Assembly: GCA_947449035.1 (NCBI GenBank)
Contig: CANFQC010000008.1
Location: 1-64,000 of the forward strand
DNA: 64,000 bases
Reading direction: 5' to 3'
DNA from: Actinomycetota bacterium
GTDB lineage: Bacteria; Actinomycetota; Actinomycetes; S36-B12
Part shown: positions 56,507-64,000 of the stretch, in pieces
Layout of the letters: each line of letters begins with the position of its first letter
How positions within the stretch are numbered: position 1 is the first letter of the stretch
The notes under the pieces: generated by a model
The model's input: the letters and a program-made list of their open reading frames with translations, nothing else
The model's database searches: none
What the model was told of the DNA's origin: nothing
Translations under genes and position numbers: made by a program

Positions 56507-57214
56507 CTAGTCGTCATGGCTGAACTCCACTTCACGCTCGATGACCTGGGTAGCGAGATCGACAAGCGGAAGCCCCTCGGCGTAAGCACGAGCGCGCATC
56601 CGCGCAAACGCATCGGGCATCTGGCAGCCGAGTATTTCCGCCACCATGCCGGTTGCCTGATGCACTCGAAGCCGGTCAGTTCCTGAAGCGGAGAGCAAAT
56701 CGTCGAAGTCCGCGTTCACCAGCCCTGCCTGAAGGAAGAGCACGGCATCTGTTATCAAGTCGGCGATTAGGCGGGCTGTCGCGAATGCGTCATCGCTCAA
56801 CGGGCCTGGCTGAAGTCGCACCACATGGGCTACGCCGAGTCGGATGGCACCCAATCGAAGCGGCAAGGTCGCGATGGCGGAGATTCCTGCTTGCAACACG
56901 AGAGCACCCACGACCGGCCAGGCTGCTGTGGTGCTCGTGTTGAGGTGGTCGACGATCACGAGTCGATCGGTCCGGGTTGATTCGAAGGCTGGGCCTTCGC
57001 CCAAATCGAATTCGGCCTCGGTGAGCACTCGAGCACACTCGCCGGCGCTGGCGAGAACTCCGGCGGGGATTCCTTGAGCCGTCAGCACGACTGCTGCGCC
57101 GTCACAGGGCACCTGCGCGATCGCGAGCTTGCACAGGCGCTCGAGGAGATCGCCGTGCTCAATCGAAGCGAGTTCCCGAAGGAGGTCATGACGCCGATCC
57201 GGGTCGGGGCTCAT
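56507..57214 (-). CDS. GAF-ANTAR regulator
   Basis: The roughly 235-residue protein has a GAF region (about 10-155) and an ANTAR domain (RVHQATGMVAEILGCQMPDAFARMRARAYAEG). The ORF track starts 99 codons earlier, in sequence without protein features. ATG 57214 (MSPDPDRRHDLLREL) is the first good start but has no clear ribosome binding site. Likely paired with the gene at 55761 on one transcript. Confidence 0.87.
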   Translation of the reverse strand: MSPDPDRRHDLLRELASIEHGDLLERLCKLAIAQVPCDGAAVVLTAQGIPAGVLASAGECARVLTEAEFDLGEGPAFESTRTDRLVIVDHLNTSTTAAWPVVGALVLQAGISAIATLPLRLGAIRLGVAHVVRLQPGPLSDDAFATARLIADLITDAVLFLQAGLVNADFDDLLSASGTDRLRVHQATGMVAEILGCQMPDAFARMRARAYAEGLPLVDLATQVIEREVEFSHDD

Positions 57215-57550
57215 TCGAGATGACGAATGGTGAGGGGGCGACTCATGGCTCGAGATCTCTCGCTGGTTGTGGCCCCCATGGGTGCACGTTAGCCCCTGGT
57301 CGAGGTGCGCCGAGAGTTCCCATAGGGGTGACGCTAGGCGTCCAGTGAGCTCGATGACCTGCCCTGGTGGGTGCTGTGACCGCCGATGACCGAGTCGTGA
57401 CTGGTCATTGAGGCTGGATGTGGGGCTGAGATCGGGGTGCTTCGTACCTTCTGGCGTGTTACGACCTGGTGAATTTGCCCTCGTGAGGGGGCGCTGGGCC
57501 CTAGGTTTCATCCACTGACGATCTACGTGTCAATTCACGAGGAGCCCCGT
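57215..57550. other. gene-free region between GAF-ANTAR gene and APC permease
   Basis: It separates divergent genes and must hold both promoters. Short hairpins such as GACGC-TAG-GCGTC occur, but I could not show a paired-hexaloop ANTAR target. No ORF worth naming. Confidence 0.5.
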
Positions 57551-59107
57551 ATGAGTACCGAGAGCCCGGAGTTCTCCACCGCCGATATCCGCGAACTGGG
57601 CATCACGACTGATGCCCTCGAGGAGACCAAGCATCTCCAGCGCAACTTCGGTCGCAAGGAGATCCTGTTCTTCACCATCTGCACCCTCGTGGGTGTCGAC
57701 ACCATCGGCCTGCTGGCCGGTCTCGGTGCCGAGGCATTCACCTGGAACGTCATCATCGCCGTGACCTTCTTCATCCCGAGTGCACTGCTCTTCGCTGAGC
57801 TCGGCACGGCCTTTCCGCAGGAGGGTGGCCCCTACATCTGGGCGCGACTGGCCTTCGGTCGCCTGGCTGCCACCATCAATAACGTCCTGTACTGGGTGAC
57901 CAACCCGGTCTGGTTCGGCGGAACCCTTTCGGTCGTTGCCGCTGCCACGGTCTCGGTCTTCTTCCTCAATGGCGCTGAGCTGTCGACTTTCTGGTTCTAC
58001 GCCTTCACGCTGATCTTCATCTGGGTGGGCACGTTCGCGGCGATCCTCTCGTTCAAGGTCGGCAAGTGGATCCCGATCCTCGGCGCGTACGCCCGCTTCA
58101 TCTTGCTGACCTTCTTCACCCTCTCGACCATCATCTTCGCGATCCAGAATGGCGTCCACGGCGTCGGCTTCGGTGATTTCTCGGTGACGAAGGCAGGTCT
58201 GGTCGGGCTTGCCGGTCTCATCATGTTCGGCTACGTCGGCTTCGAGCTCCCGAATACCGCCGGTGACGAAATGAAGAACCCGAAGAAGGACGTACCGTTC
58301 TCCATCGGTCGTTCGGCCATCGTTGCCATCTTGATGTACAGCATCCCGGTGCTCTGCGTCATCGTGATCCTGCCGGCTGACCAGGTCTCCGGCCTCGGTG
58401 GCTTCATCGATGCGATGAAGTCAGTGTTCACCGTGTATGGCGGTGAGATTGCTGCTGATGGCACGTCGACTCTCTCGGGTCTGGGTGCACTCTTCGGTAT
58501 TGCCTCGGCAGTCCTGTTCATCCTGTGCCTGCTCTCCAGCGGTGTCGCCTGGATCATGGGCTCCGACCGTGCCCTCGCGGTTTCGGGCTACGACGGTGCG
58601 GCACCGCGTTGGCTCGGCAAGATCTCGGAGAAGCACGGCACGCCTGTTCGGGTGAATGTGCTCTCGGGCATCCTTTCCTCCGCCGTGCTGATTGCGGCAC
58701 ATCAGATCAGCGAAGGTGACTCGGCGAAGTACTTCCTCGTGATCTTGAGCATCGCGGTATCGACGACGCTCATCTCGTACATCGCGGTGTTCCCGGCGCT
58801 ATGGCGCCTGCGCGTCACCCACCCGGATCACCCGCGCCCCTACCGTGCGCCATGGGCACCTTTCCTGTCGATCCTGCTCACCGGCTGGATCATCTTCGCC
58901 ACCATCGAGTTGCTCTTCCCCGGCCTTGGCGTGGGCTGGTTCGGTGACGACTTCCGACCCGATGGCTGGGAGGAAGCGGAGAAGTGGAAGTACACGCTCA
59001 CCGAGCTGATCCCACTGGTGGCTTTTGTGCTACTCGGCGTGATCTTCTACGCCGTAAGCGGCAAGACGCGCCGAAACCTGGCCGCGTCGAATCTCGTCGG
59101 CAAGTAG
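57551..59107 (+). CDS. APC family amino acid permease
   Basis: The 518-residue protein has about 12-14 membrane segments. It has the APC features GLLAGLGAEAFTWN, FPQEGGPYIWARLAFG, GYVGFELPNTAGDEMKNPKKDVP and a central SDRALAVSGYDGAAP. It probably imports amino acids or related amines in exchange for H+ or another solute. ATG 57551 has GAGGAG eight bases upstream; the ORF track start at 57527 is before that site. A strong terminator follows. Confidence 0.92.
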   Translation: MSTESPEFSTADIRELGITTDALEETKHLQRNFGRKEILFFTICTLVGVDTIGLLAGLGAEAFTWNVIIAVTFFIPSALLFAELGTAFPQEGGPYIWARLAFGRLAATINNVLYWVTNPVWFGGTLSVVAAATVSVFFLNGAELSTFWFYAFTLIFIWVGTFAAILSFKVGKWIPILGAYARFILLTFFTLSTIIFAIQNGVHGVGFGDFSVTKAGLVGLAGLIMFGYVGFELPNTAGDEMKNPKKDVPFSIGRSAIVAILMYSIPVLCVIVILPADQVSGLGGFIDAMKSVFTVYGGEIAADGTSTLSGLGALFGIASAVLFILCLLSSGVAWIMGSDRALAVSGYDGAAPRWLGKISEKHGTPVRVNVLSGILSSAVLIAAHQISEGDSAKYFLVILSIAVSTTLISYIAVFPALWRLRVTHPDHPRPYRAPWAPFLSILLTGWIIFATIELLFPGLGVGWFGDDFRPDGWEEAEKWKYTLTELIPLVAFVLLGVIFYAVSGKTRRNLAASNLVGK

Positions 59108-59133
59108 TACTTACCGCGCACACCCGTTCCATT

Positions 59134-59163
59134 GAGACCCCCTGCCCTGAGGCAGGGGGTCTC
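59134..59163 (+). terminator. terminator after APC permease
   Basis: A perfect 13-bp stem GAGACCCCCTGCC/GGCAGGGGGTCTC with loop CTGA, followed by GACTTTG. It lies 26 bases after the permease stop. Confidence 0.85.
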
Positions 59164-59302
59164 GACTTTGTCAGGGGAGTGTCAGTCCTGAAATTGCCTG
59201 GCGAGTTCTGCGGCGCGGATCAAGAAAGGGGAGTAGAACAGGAAGTGACCAGGTCCACCTGGCCGTGATTCGTTCTCATCACTTGGCGTGAAGGAGCGCA
59301 AC

Positions 59303-59800
59303 ATGTCACAGCAGTCCACAGGTCCGAGCCGTTTGAGCCGCACCGCCGCAAAGAAAGTTCCCCACCGTTCATCTGATCGCCTTTTCGCGGCGAAGGCCGC
59401 TGCTAAGAAGATGTGTGAAGACCTCATTCATGACGTGCGCAGATCGGCAGTCCATGAGGCAATGCGCATCGACTTTCTTGATGCGATTGACCAGGTCCAA
59501 CACCGCCTGCACGACATCTCGCCCGATATTCCGCATGCAGCCTCGATGGTGCGTGACTTCACCAAGGAGATCTCGCATCTGCAAGTAGCGCACACCTGGG
59601 TGGCCGCAGCAGAGCGTGTGCTGGGTCGCCTTGGCGTCAATGGTCCAAAGGGAATGCGTGATTCCCTGGTCGAATCGCAGGACTCAGTCATGTGGTGCGT
59701 GCGTGCCGGTCACTGGGACGGCCAGATGACCTCAGCGGTCACCGCTCTCGAATCCTGCGTCAAGGATGCTGAAGTGCACGCCGCGCGCGTCGCCAGCTAG
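59303..59800 (+). CDS. uncharacterised soluble helical protein
   Basis: The 165-residue product has a basic N-terminal 40 residues (SRLSRTAAKKVPHRSSDR, then AAKAAAKKM) and a mostly helical remainder with His and Trp residues. AAGGAG lies six bases before the ATG, so it is probably translated. I do not recognise a family. The basic tail suggests nucleic acid binding, which is inference. Confidence 0.65.
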   Translation: MSQQSTGPSRLSRTAAKKVPHRSSDRLFAAKAAAKKMCEDLIHDVRRSAVHEAMRIDFLDAIDQVQHRLHDISPDIPHAASMVRDFTKEISHLQVAHTWVAAAERVLGRLGVNGPKGMRDSLVESQDSVMWCVRAGHWDGQMTSAVTALESCVKDAEVHAARVAS

Positions 59801-59809
59801 CCTGCACGC

Positions 59810-60124
59810 ATGCGCTTTCGGATCCCGCTCGTCGCCTCGGCCACGCTGATCATCGGTTTTGCAGTGGCCCGGGCGACGGGTGTGGTCTGGCTAGGGGGAG
59901 TCGTGCTGGTCATCGGCGGCGCCTGGTGCGCCTGGCAGTGGTGGCGCACCCTCGGGGTTTTTCCCGCACTTCTCGGCGTGGTGATCTACTTCGCTGCATT
60001 CGTGCTGTCCCACCCCTTCGCCCACGTAGTGGGGGCATGGCCGTCCACGATCATCGTGGCGCTCGTCGCCGGGGCGCTCGCCTGCCTGATCGAGATTCGG
60101 GCCTCCCGACGACTTGATCGTTAG
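59810..60124 (+). CDS. hypothetical small membrane protein
   Basis: The 104-residue product has four hydrophobic segments (about residues 5-22, 26-45, 50-68 and 75-95). It begins nine bases after the preceding gene. No family recognised. Confidence 0.65.
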   Translation: MRFRIPLVASATLIIGFAVARATGVVWLGGVVLVIGGAWCAWQWWRTLGVFPALLGVVIYFAAFVLSHPFAHVVGAWPSTIIVALVAGALACLIEIRASRRLDR

Positions 60125-60181
60125 GGCGCGAACGACCAGCGTCGTCGGTGTAGCCTTCCTGCACATCGATCTGGAGGGCAC

Positions 60182-61675
60182 ATGACCACCAACGGCGCGC
60201 TGACCGACTGGACCACCCTGGCCGGTCGTCTCGATACCCCGACTGAACTGCTCATCAATGGGCAATGGGTGCCGGCTCAAGGCGGTAATCGCCTCGACGT
60301 GGTGAGCCCTATTGATGGCTCGGTTATTAGGTCAATCGCCCTCGGCTCAGCCGCTGACATCGACCGCGCGGTGGCGAATGGCCGGGCAGCATTCGAGGAC
60401 GGTCGCTGGTCACGTACCGCCCCGGCAGAGCGCAAGGCGGTGCTCATCGCGTGGGCAGACCTCATCACTGCGCATCGCGAGGAACTCGCTGTTCTCCAGA
60501 CCCTCGAAATGGGAAAGCCTGCGCACGAGTCATGGACCATTGATCTTCGGTCCGTCGCGAACACGATTCGCTGGAATGGCGAGGCCATCGACAAGATTCT
60601 TGACGAAATCCCGCACACCGAGCCGAACTCGCTTGCGCTGGTGACTCGCGAGCCGGCCGGGGTCGTCGGTGCAATCGTGCCCTGGAACTTTCCGCTGGTC
60701 ATGGCTGCCTGGAAGCTCGGCCCCGCACTTGCTGCTGGCTGCTCGGTCGTGCTCAAGCCCGCCGAGCAGTCACCGCTTTCGGCATTGCTCCTCGCCAAGC
60801 TCGCACTTGAAGCCGGCATTCCGCTCGGGGTACTCAATGTCGTCAACGGCCTCGGTGCCGATGCCGGCGCTGCGCTTTCTGCTCACCGTGACGTTGATGT
60901 GCTTGCCTTCACCGGTTCGACCAACGTCGGTCGTTCCATCATGGAAGCCTCAGCGAAGTCGAATCTCAAGAGGGTGTGGCTTGAGCTCGGGGGCAAGAGT
61001 GCAAACATCATTTTTCCTGATGCCGATGTCGAGAAGGCGGCCAACACTGCCGCCTGGTCGATCTTCTTCAACCAGGGAGAGATGTGCACGGCCGGATCCC
61101 GACTTCTCGTTCACGAAAGCCTGCACGACGAGGTAGTGCAGCGCGTGCTCGCGATTGCGGAGACCATGCAGCCGACGAATCCGCTCACCGCAGGTGCACC
61201 GGCCGGTGCCCTCGTGAATGCGACTCACCTCGGGCGCGTGCATGCGATGGTCGAGCAGGCCAGGACTGAGGGCTCACGCCTGATTGTCGGAGGCGCCCCG
61301 GCACTCGTCGAGACCGGCGGCAGCTACTACCCGCCCACAGTCTTCGATCGCGTATCCCCGGAGGGCTACATCGCCCAGAACGAGGTCTTCGGCCCCGTGC
61401 TGGCCATCAGCACGTTCTCCTCGGAAGAGGAAGCGATCCGCATCGCTAACTCGACCGATTACGGCCTGGCGTCCGGTGTCTGGACCAACGACCTGTCCCG
61501 GGCCCACCGCGTCTCCCGAGCCCTCAAGGTCGGGGTGTGCTGGGTGAACTGCTACGAGGAGGGCGACATGACCTTCCCCTTCGGCGGAGTGAAGATGTCC
61601 GGCTTCGGCCGCGACAAGAGCCTGCATGCCCTCGACAAGTTCATGGACATGAAGTCGACCTGGATCCAGCTCTAG
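60182..61675 (+). CDS. aldehyde dehydrogenase (NAD(P)-dependent)
   Basis: The 497-residue protein has the N-terminal substrate-binding part, IVPWNFPLVMAAWKLGPALA, FTGSTNVGRSIM, the general-base Glu in LELGGKSANI and the catalytic Cys in FFNQGEMCTAGSRL. It resembles gamma-glutamyl-gamma-aminobutyraldehyde or betaine aldehyde dehydrogenases. With the APC permease upstream, amine or polyamine breakdown is possible, though no oxidase or transaminase is seen. GGAGG lies before the ATG. Confidence 0.93.
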   Translation: MTTNGALTDWTTLAGRLDTPTELLINGQWVPAQGGNRLDVVSPIDGSVIRSIALGSAADIDRAVANGRAAFEDGRWSRTAPAERKAVLIAWADLITAHREELAVLQTLEMGKPAHESWTIDLRSVANTIRWNGEAIDKILDEIPHTEPNSLALVTREPAGVVGAIVPWNFPLVMAAWKLGPALAAGCSVVLKPAEQSPLSALLLAKLALEAGIPLGVLNVVNGLGADAGAALSAHRDVDVLAFTGSTNVGRSIMEASAKSNLKRVWLELGGKSANIIFPDADVEKAANTAAWSIFFNQGEMCTAGSRLLVHESLHDEVVQRVLAIAETMQPTNPLTAGAPAGALVNATHLGRVHAMVEQARTEGSRLIVGGAPALVETGGSYYPPTVFDRVSPEGYIAQNEVFGPVLAISTFSSEEEAIRIANSTDYGLASGVWTNDLSRAHRVSRALKVGVCWVNCYEEGDMTFPFGGVKMSGFGRDKSLHALDKFMDMKSTWIQL

Positions 61676-61679
61676 AAGA

Positions 61680-61700
61680 ACCCTCGAAGCAGGGTGTTTT
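61680..61700 (+). terminator. possible weak terminator after aldehyde dehydrogenase
   Basis: ACCCT, loop CGAAGC and AGGGT followed by GTTTTC. The stem is only five bases, so this is tentative. Confidence 0.35.
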
Positions 61701-61782
61701 CGGGCGGTTTTTGCCCACGCGAAAAGCCGACGTACAGTAGTGAGGTAGTCGGCTCTGCCGTGGAACGTTCGTAGGGATTTCA

Positions 61783-63126
61783 GTGAAGCTTCGTGTGGTC
61801 GTGGGCGCCGCCCTCGCCGTTGCCCTGGCCGGTGCTGTCCTGGCCGCGCCTGCCCAAGCTGTGGCCCCGTTCCCCGATGCCCCCACGATCAACGCCATCA
61901 CCCCCACTGCCACGGGCACCCTGGTGGTCACCTACTCGATTCCGGCGTCCAATGGCGGTAGCCCCATCACCTCGTACCAAGCCTCCGTCGACGGCGGCGC
62001 CAACTGGCCTACCTGCTCCGATGCGGCCGGCACCTGCACCTTGATCAATCTCACGAATGGCACGGCGTATTCCGTGCAGATCCGTGCGGTCAATGCCGCC
62101 GGCCCCGGCGCGGCCAGCGCAGCGGTCGTCGGTACTCCTGTGGCACCTGCCGGGCCTGATCCCGATAAGCCCGCAACACTGCCCAAGCCCCATGTGTGGG
62201 CAACTGCAGTGTTTGACCCCGCCGGAAACAATCTCGGTCTTTCCGCCAAGACCACAGACGCCCTCGGCGTGGGCACGTTGCCGCAGTTGACCTTCAATCG
62301 CGCGATTCCGAGCAAGGCAGTCGTAGAGCGGCACCTGACCGTCAAGGCAACAGACATGTTCGGCCGCACGTATGTCGTGCCGGGCTCCTGGGGCTGGCTC
62401 AATGACCACACCGTGATGTTCCGTCCTAAGTCGTGGTGGCCGGGAAACTCGCGCATCGACATAGCGTCGACACTCGGCAAGGCCGTGCTCGGTAAGACCG
62501 GCTCGACCTACGTCGTCGGCTCCCCGAGCCTGGAGACGACCTACACCTTCTCCACGTCGCGCCGCATGATCATTCGGGTCGACGGTAAGACGCACCTGAT
62601 GAAGGTCTATGTCAACGATCAGAAGGTCAAGACTTTCCCTGTCTCATTGGGACAGAAGGAGTGGGAATCTCGTAACGGCGTCAAGGTGATCAGTACGCGC
62701 AAGGAGCCCAAGCACACCTACACGAGCGTGTCGTTGGATCTCACCACCGCCGAAGACACCACCAACCCCGATTTCTACGAGCTCAAGGACATTCCCTGGA
62801 ATACCCGCCTCACCCCGACGGGCGAGTTCATGCACTCCGCTCCCTGGGCGCTGGGTCGGCTTGGTAAGTGGAACGGCTCCCACGGCTGCACGAATATGCG
62901 CACCGAGGATGCCAAGTGGATCTTCGACAAGACCATTCCCGGTGACGTCGCGATCTACACCAACACAGGCGGCGAAACGGTCGAACCGGGCAATGGTCCC
63001 GGCGGCCTGTGGAACATCCCGTGGGACAAGTGGTTGAAGAAGTCCGCATTGCGCAGTGTCACCGGTTCGGTCGATACCACTGCACCGGCACCCGTGACCG
63101 TCGGCAACGGCTCTGCCAGCGCCTGA
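61783..63126 (+). CDS. secreted L,D-transpeptidase with fibronectin-like domain
   Basis: The 447-residue protein has a signal peptide (cleavage near AQA-VAP) and a fibronectin III-like domain (about 32-123, SPITSYQASVDGGANW and TAYSVQIRAVNAAGPG). An Ig-like region and a YkuD domain follow, with catalytic Cys in WNGSHGCTNMRTEDAKWIF. It forms 3-3 crosslinks in peptidoglycan or attaches proteins to it. GTG start. The fibronectin domain fused to it is less common for these enzymes in actinobacteria. Confidence 0.92.
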   Translation: MKLRVVVGAALAVALAGAVLAAPAQAVAPFPDAPTINAITPTATGTLVVTYSIPASNGGSPITSYQASVDGGANWPTCSDAAGTCTLINLTNGTAYSVQIRAVNAAGPGAASAAVVGTPVAPAGPDPDKPATLPKPHVWATAVFDPAGNNLGLSAKTTDALGVGTLPQLTFNRAIPSKAVVERHLTVKATDMFGRTYVVPGSWGWLNDHTVMFRPKSWWPGNSRIDIASTLGKAVLGKTGSTYVVGSPSLETTYTFSTSRRMIIRVDGKTHLMKVYVNDQKVKTFPVSLGQKEWESRNGVKVISTRKEPKHTYTSVSLDLTTAEDTTNPDFYELKDIPWNTRLTPTGEFMHSAPWALGRLGKWNGSHGCTNMRTEDAKWIFDKTIPGDVAIYTNTGGETVEPGNGPGGLWNIPWDKWLKKSALRSVTGSVDTTAPAPVTVGNGSASA

Positions 63127-63143
63127 CGCGATAGCGTGCAGGC

Positions 63144-64000
63144 ATGCGCCTGCTGCACACCTCCGACTGGCACCTCGGGCGCACCCTTCACGGATATTCA
63201 CTAATCGACGCGCAGCGTGCCGCAGTCAATGGATTGGTCAATGAGGCCATAGCCCGCGAGGTCGATCTCTTCATAGTCGCGGGTGATGTCTTCGATAGGG
63301 CAGTGCCGCCCGTCGAGGCCCTTCGAATCCTCAACGATGCTGTCGCTCGGCTCAATGAGGCATCAATCTCCACGGTGCTGATTGCCGGCAATCATGACAG
63401 CGGAGAACGGCTTTCCACGTACTCCAGCGTGCTGCGCGAGGGAGTCTGGGTCGTGGGCGATGCTCGCGAGCTCGCCACCCCGATCGTGCTTGATGACGAG
63501 CACGGTGAGGTGCTCGTCTATGCCCTTCCGTTCCTGGACCCCGATCTGGTGCGTCATGATCTCGCTGACGGTGAACCGCTGGAGCGCAGTCACGACGCTG
63601 TGATGACTCGGGCGGTAGAGCTCATCAACGCTGATCAGGCAGCTCGTGGATATCCGCGCAGTATTGCCATCGGGCATGCATTCGTCGTGGCCGGTGAGCC
63701 ACCCGAGGTCAGCGAGAGCGAACGTGACCTTTCGATTGGTGGCGTGCAGTCGGTACCTTCCGCACGTTTTGGCGAATCCTTTGGCTACGTCGCGCTGGGG
63801 CATCTGCATCGCCCGCAGCTGGTTGGCAGCGAGGCGATCCGATACAGCGGCTCGCTCCTGAGGTACTCCTTCTCCGAGGCAGGCCACGAGAAGTCTTTCC
63901 TGGTGATCGAGATCGGAGCACCCGGAAGTGAGATCCAGGTCGAGCAGGTGCTGATCGCCCAGCCTCGACCGATGAGCAGGTTGCGTGGCTCGATGGCAGA
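63144..64000 (+). CDS. sbcD: exonuclease subunit SbcD (partial, cut by window end)
   Basis: The frame is open to the window edge and absent from the ORF track. It starts MRLLHTSDWHLGRTLHGYS and has the metallophosphatase motifs AGDVFDRAVPP, IAGNHDSGERLS and GHLHRPQLVG. SbcD pairs with SbcC to cut hairpins and DNA ends. About 285 residues are visible; sbcC should follow outside the window. ATG start, 17 bases after the L,D-transpeptidase stop. Confidence 0.93.
   Translation, partial: MRLLHTSDWHLGRTLHGYSLIDAQRAAVNGLVNEAIAREVDLFIVAGDVFDRAVPPVEALRILNDAVARLNEASISTVLIAGNHDSGERLSTYSSVLREGVWVVGDARELATPIVLDDEHGEVLVYALPFLDPDLVRHDLADGEPLERSHDAVMTRAVELINADQAARGYPRSIAIGHAFVVAGEPPEVSESERDLSIGGVQSVPSARFGESFGYVALGHLHRPQLVGSEAIRYSGSLLRYSFSEAGHEKSFLVIEIGAPGSEIQVEQVLIAQPRPMSRLRGSMA

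Overview
The window is high-GC DNA with closely packed genes, many GTG starts, frequent 4-base ATGA/GTGA overlaps between neighbours and several leaderless-looking starts. These traits, together with the gene order lepA-hemW-hrcA-dnaJ-rsmE-HIT-phoH-ybeY-CNNM-CDA-like-era-recO-uppS-zur-glyS-dgt-dnaG and the presence of GAF-ANTAR proteins, point to the Actinomycetota. The order from hrcA to glyS is close to that I recall for Mycobacterium tuberculosis. The secreted proteins around 42-45 kb carry a short W/G/C-rich C-terminal module that I associate, from memory only, with uncultured aquatic actinobacteria; the genus cannot be fixed from this sequence.

0-41.6 kb is mostly core chromosome. It runs: tRNA-Ala, gluQ, a FUSC-like membrane protein, leuS, a YcaQ/AlkX-like glycosylase, a DegV protein, plsY, comEA-comEC-holA, rpsT (opposite strand), lepA, hemW, an inserted VapBC-type toxin-antitoxin pair with its own palindromic operator, then the CIRCE-controlled hrcA-dnaJ-rsmE-HIT-phoH-ybeY-CNNM-CDA-like-era-recO-uppS run. 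A zinc regulon (znuA-znuC-znuB-zur, with a Zur-like box) lies on the minus strand. Next come glyS, a DHA2-type exporter, dus, a DUF218 protein, dgt, a chagasin-like inhibitor, a GAF-LuxR regulator, dnaG and its partner gene, a decayed toxin-antitoxin remnant, tRNA-Asn, a DUF167 protein, a lipoprotein, a histidine phosphatase and tRNA-Met(CAU).

41.7-50.4 kb is accessory in character. It starts right after tRNA-Met and holds three secreted proteins with unrelated N-terminal parts (C-type lectin fold, beta-rich domain, seven Asp-box propeller repeats) that share one C-terminal module. One of them looks frameshifted in its signal peptide. They are followed by an orphan carrier-thioesterase didomain protein, a 630-base gene-free stretch with a 15-bp inverted repeat and an AT tract, an MMPL exporter, a small gene that reads as an NHLP-type RiPP precursor (double-glycine leader plus a 12-residue core), a PAP2 phosphatase and a small membrane protein.

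50.9-64 kb mixes lipid and envelope functions (MBL hydrolase, diacylglycerol-kinase-like enzyme, family 2 glycosyltransferase, SDR), a cluster of three GAF-domain regulators (GAF-LuxR, GAF-ANTAR, GAF-ANTAR), an APC permease, two unrecognised small proteins, an aldehyde dehydrogenase, an L,D-transpeptidase with a fibronectin-like domain, and the 5' part of sbcD, which is cut by the window edge.

The most interesting items are the orphan NHLP-type precursor at 49.1-49.4 kb, the shared C-terminal module at 42-45 kb, and the orphan carrier-thioesterase. No biosynthetic partner for the precursor is visible in the window, so its pathway, if any, must lie elsewhere.
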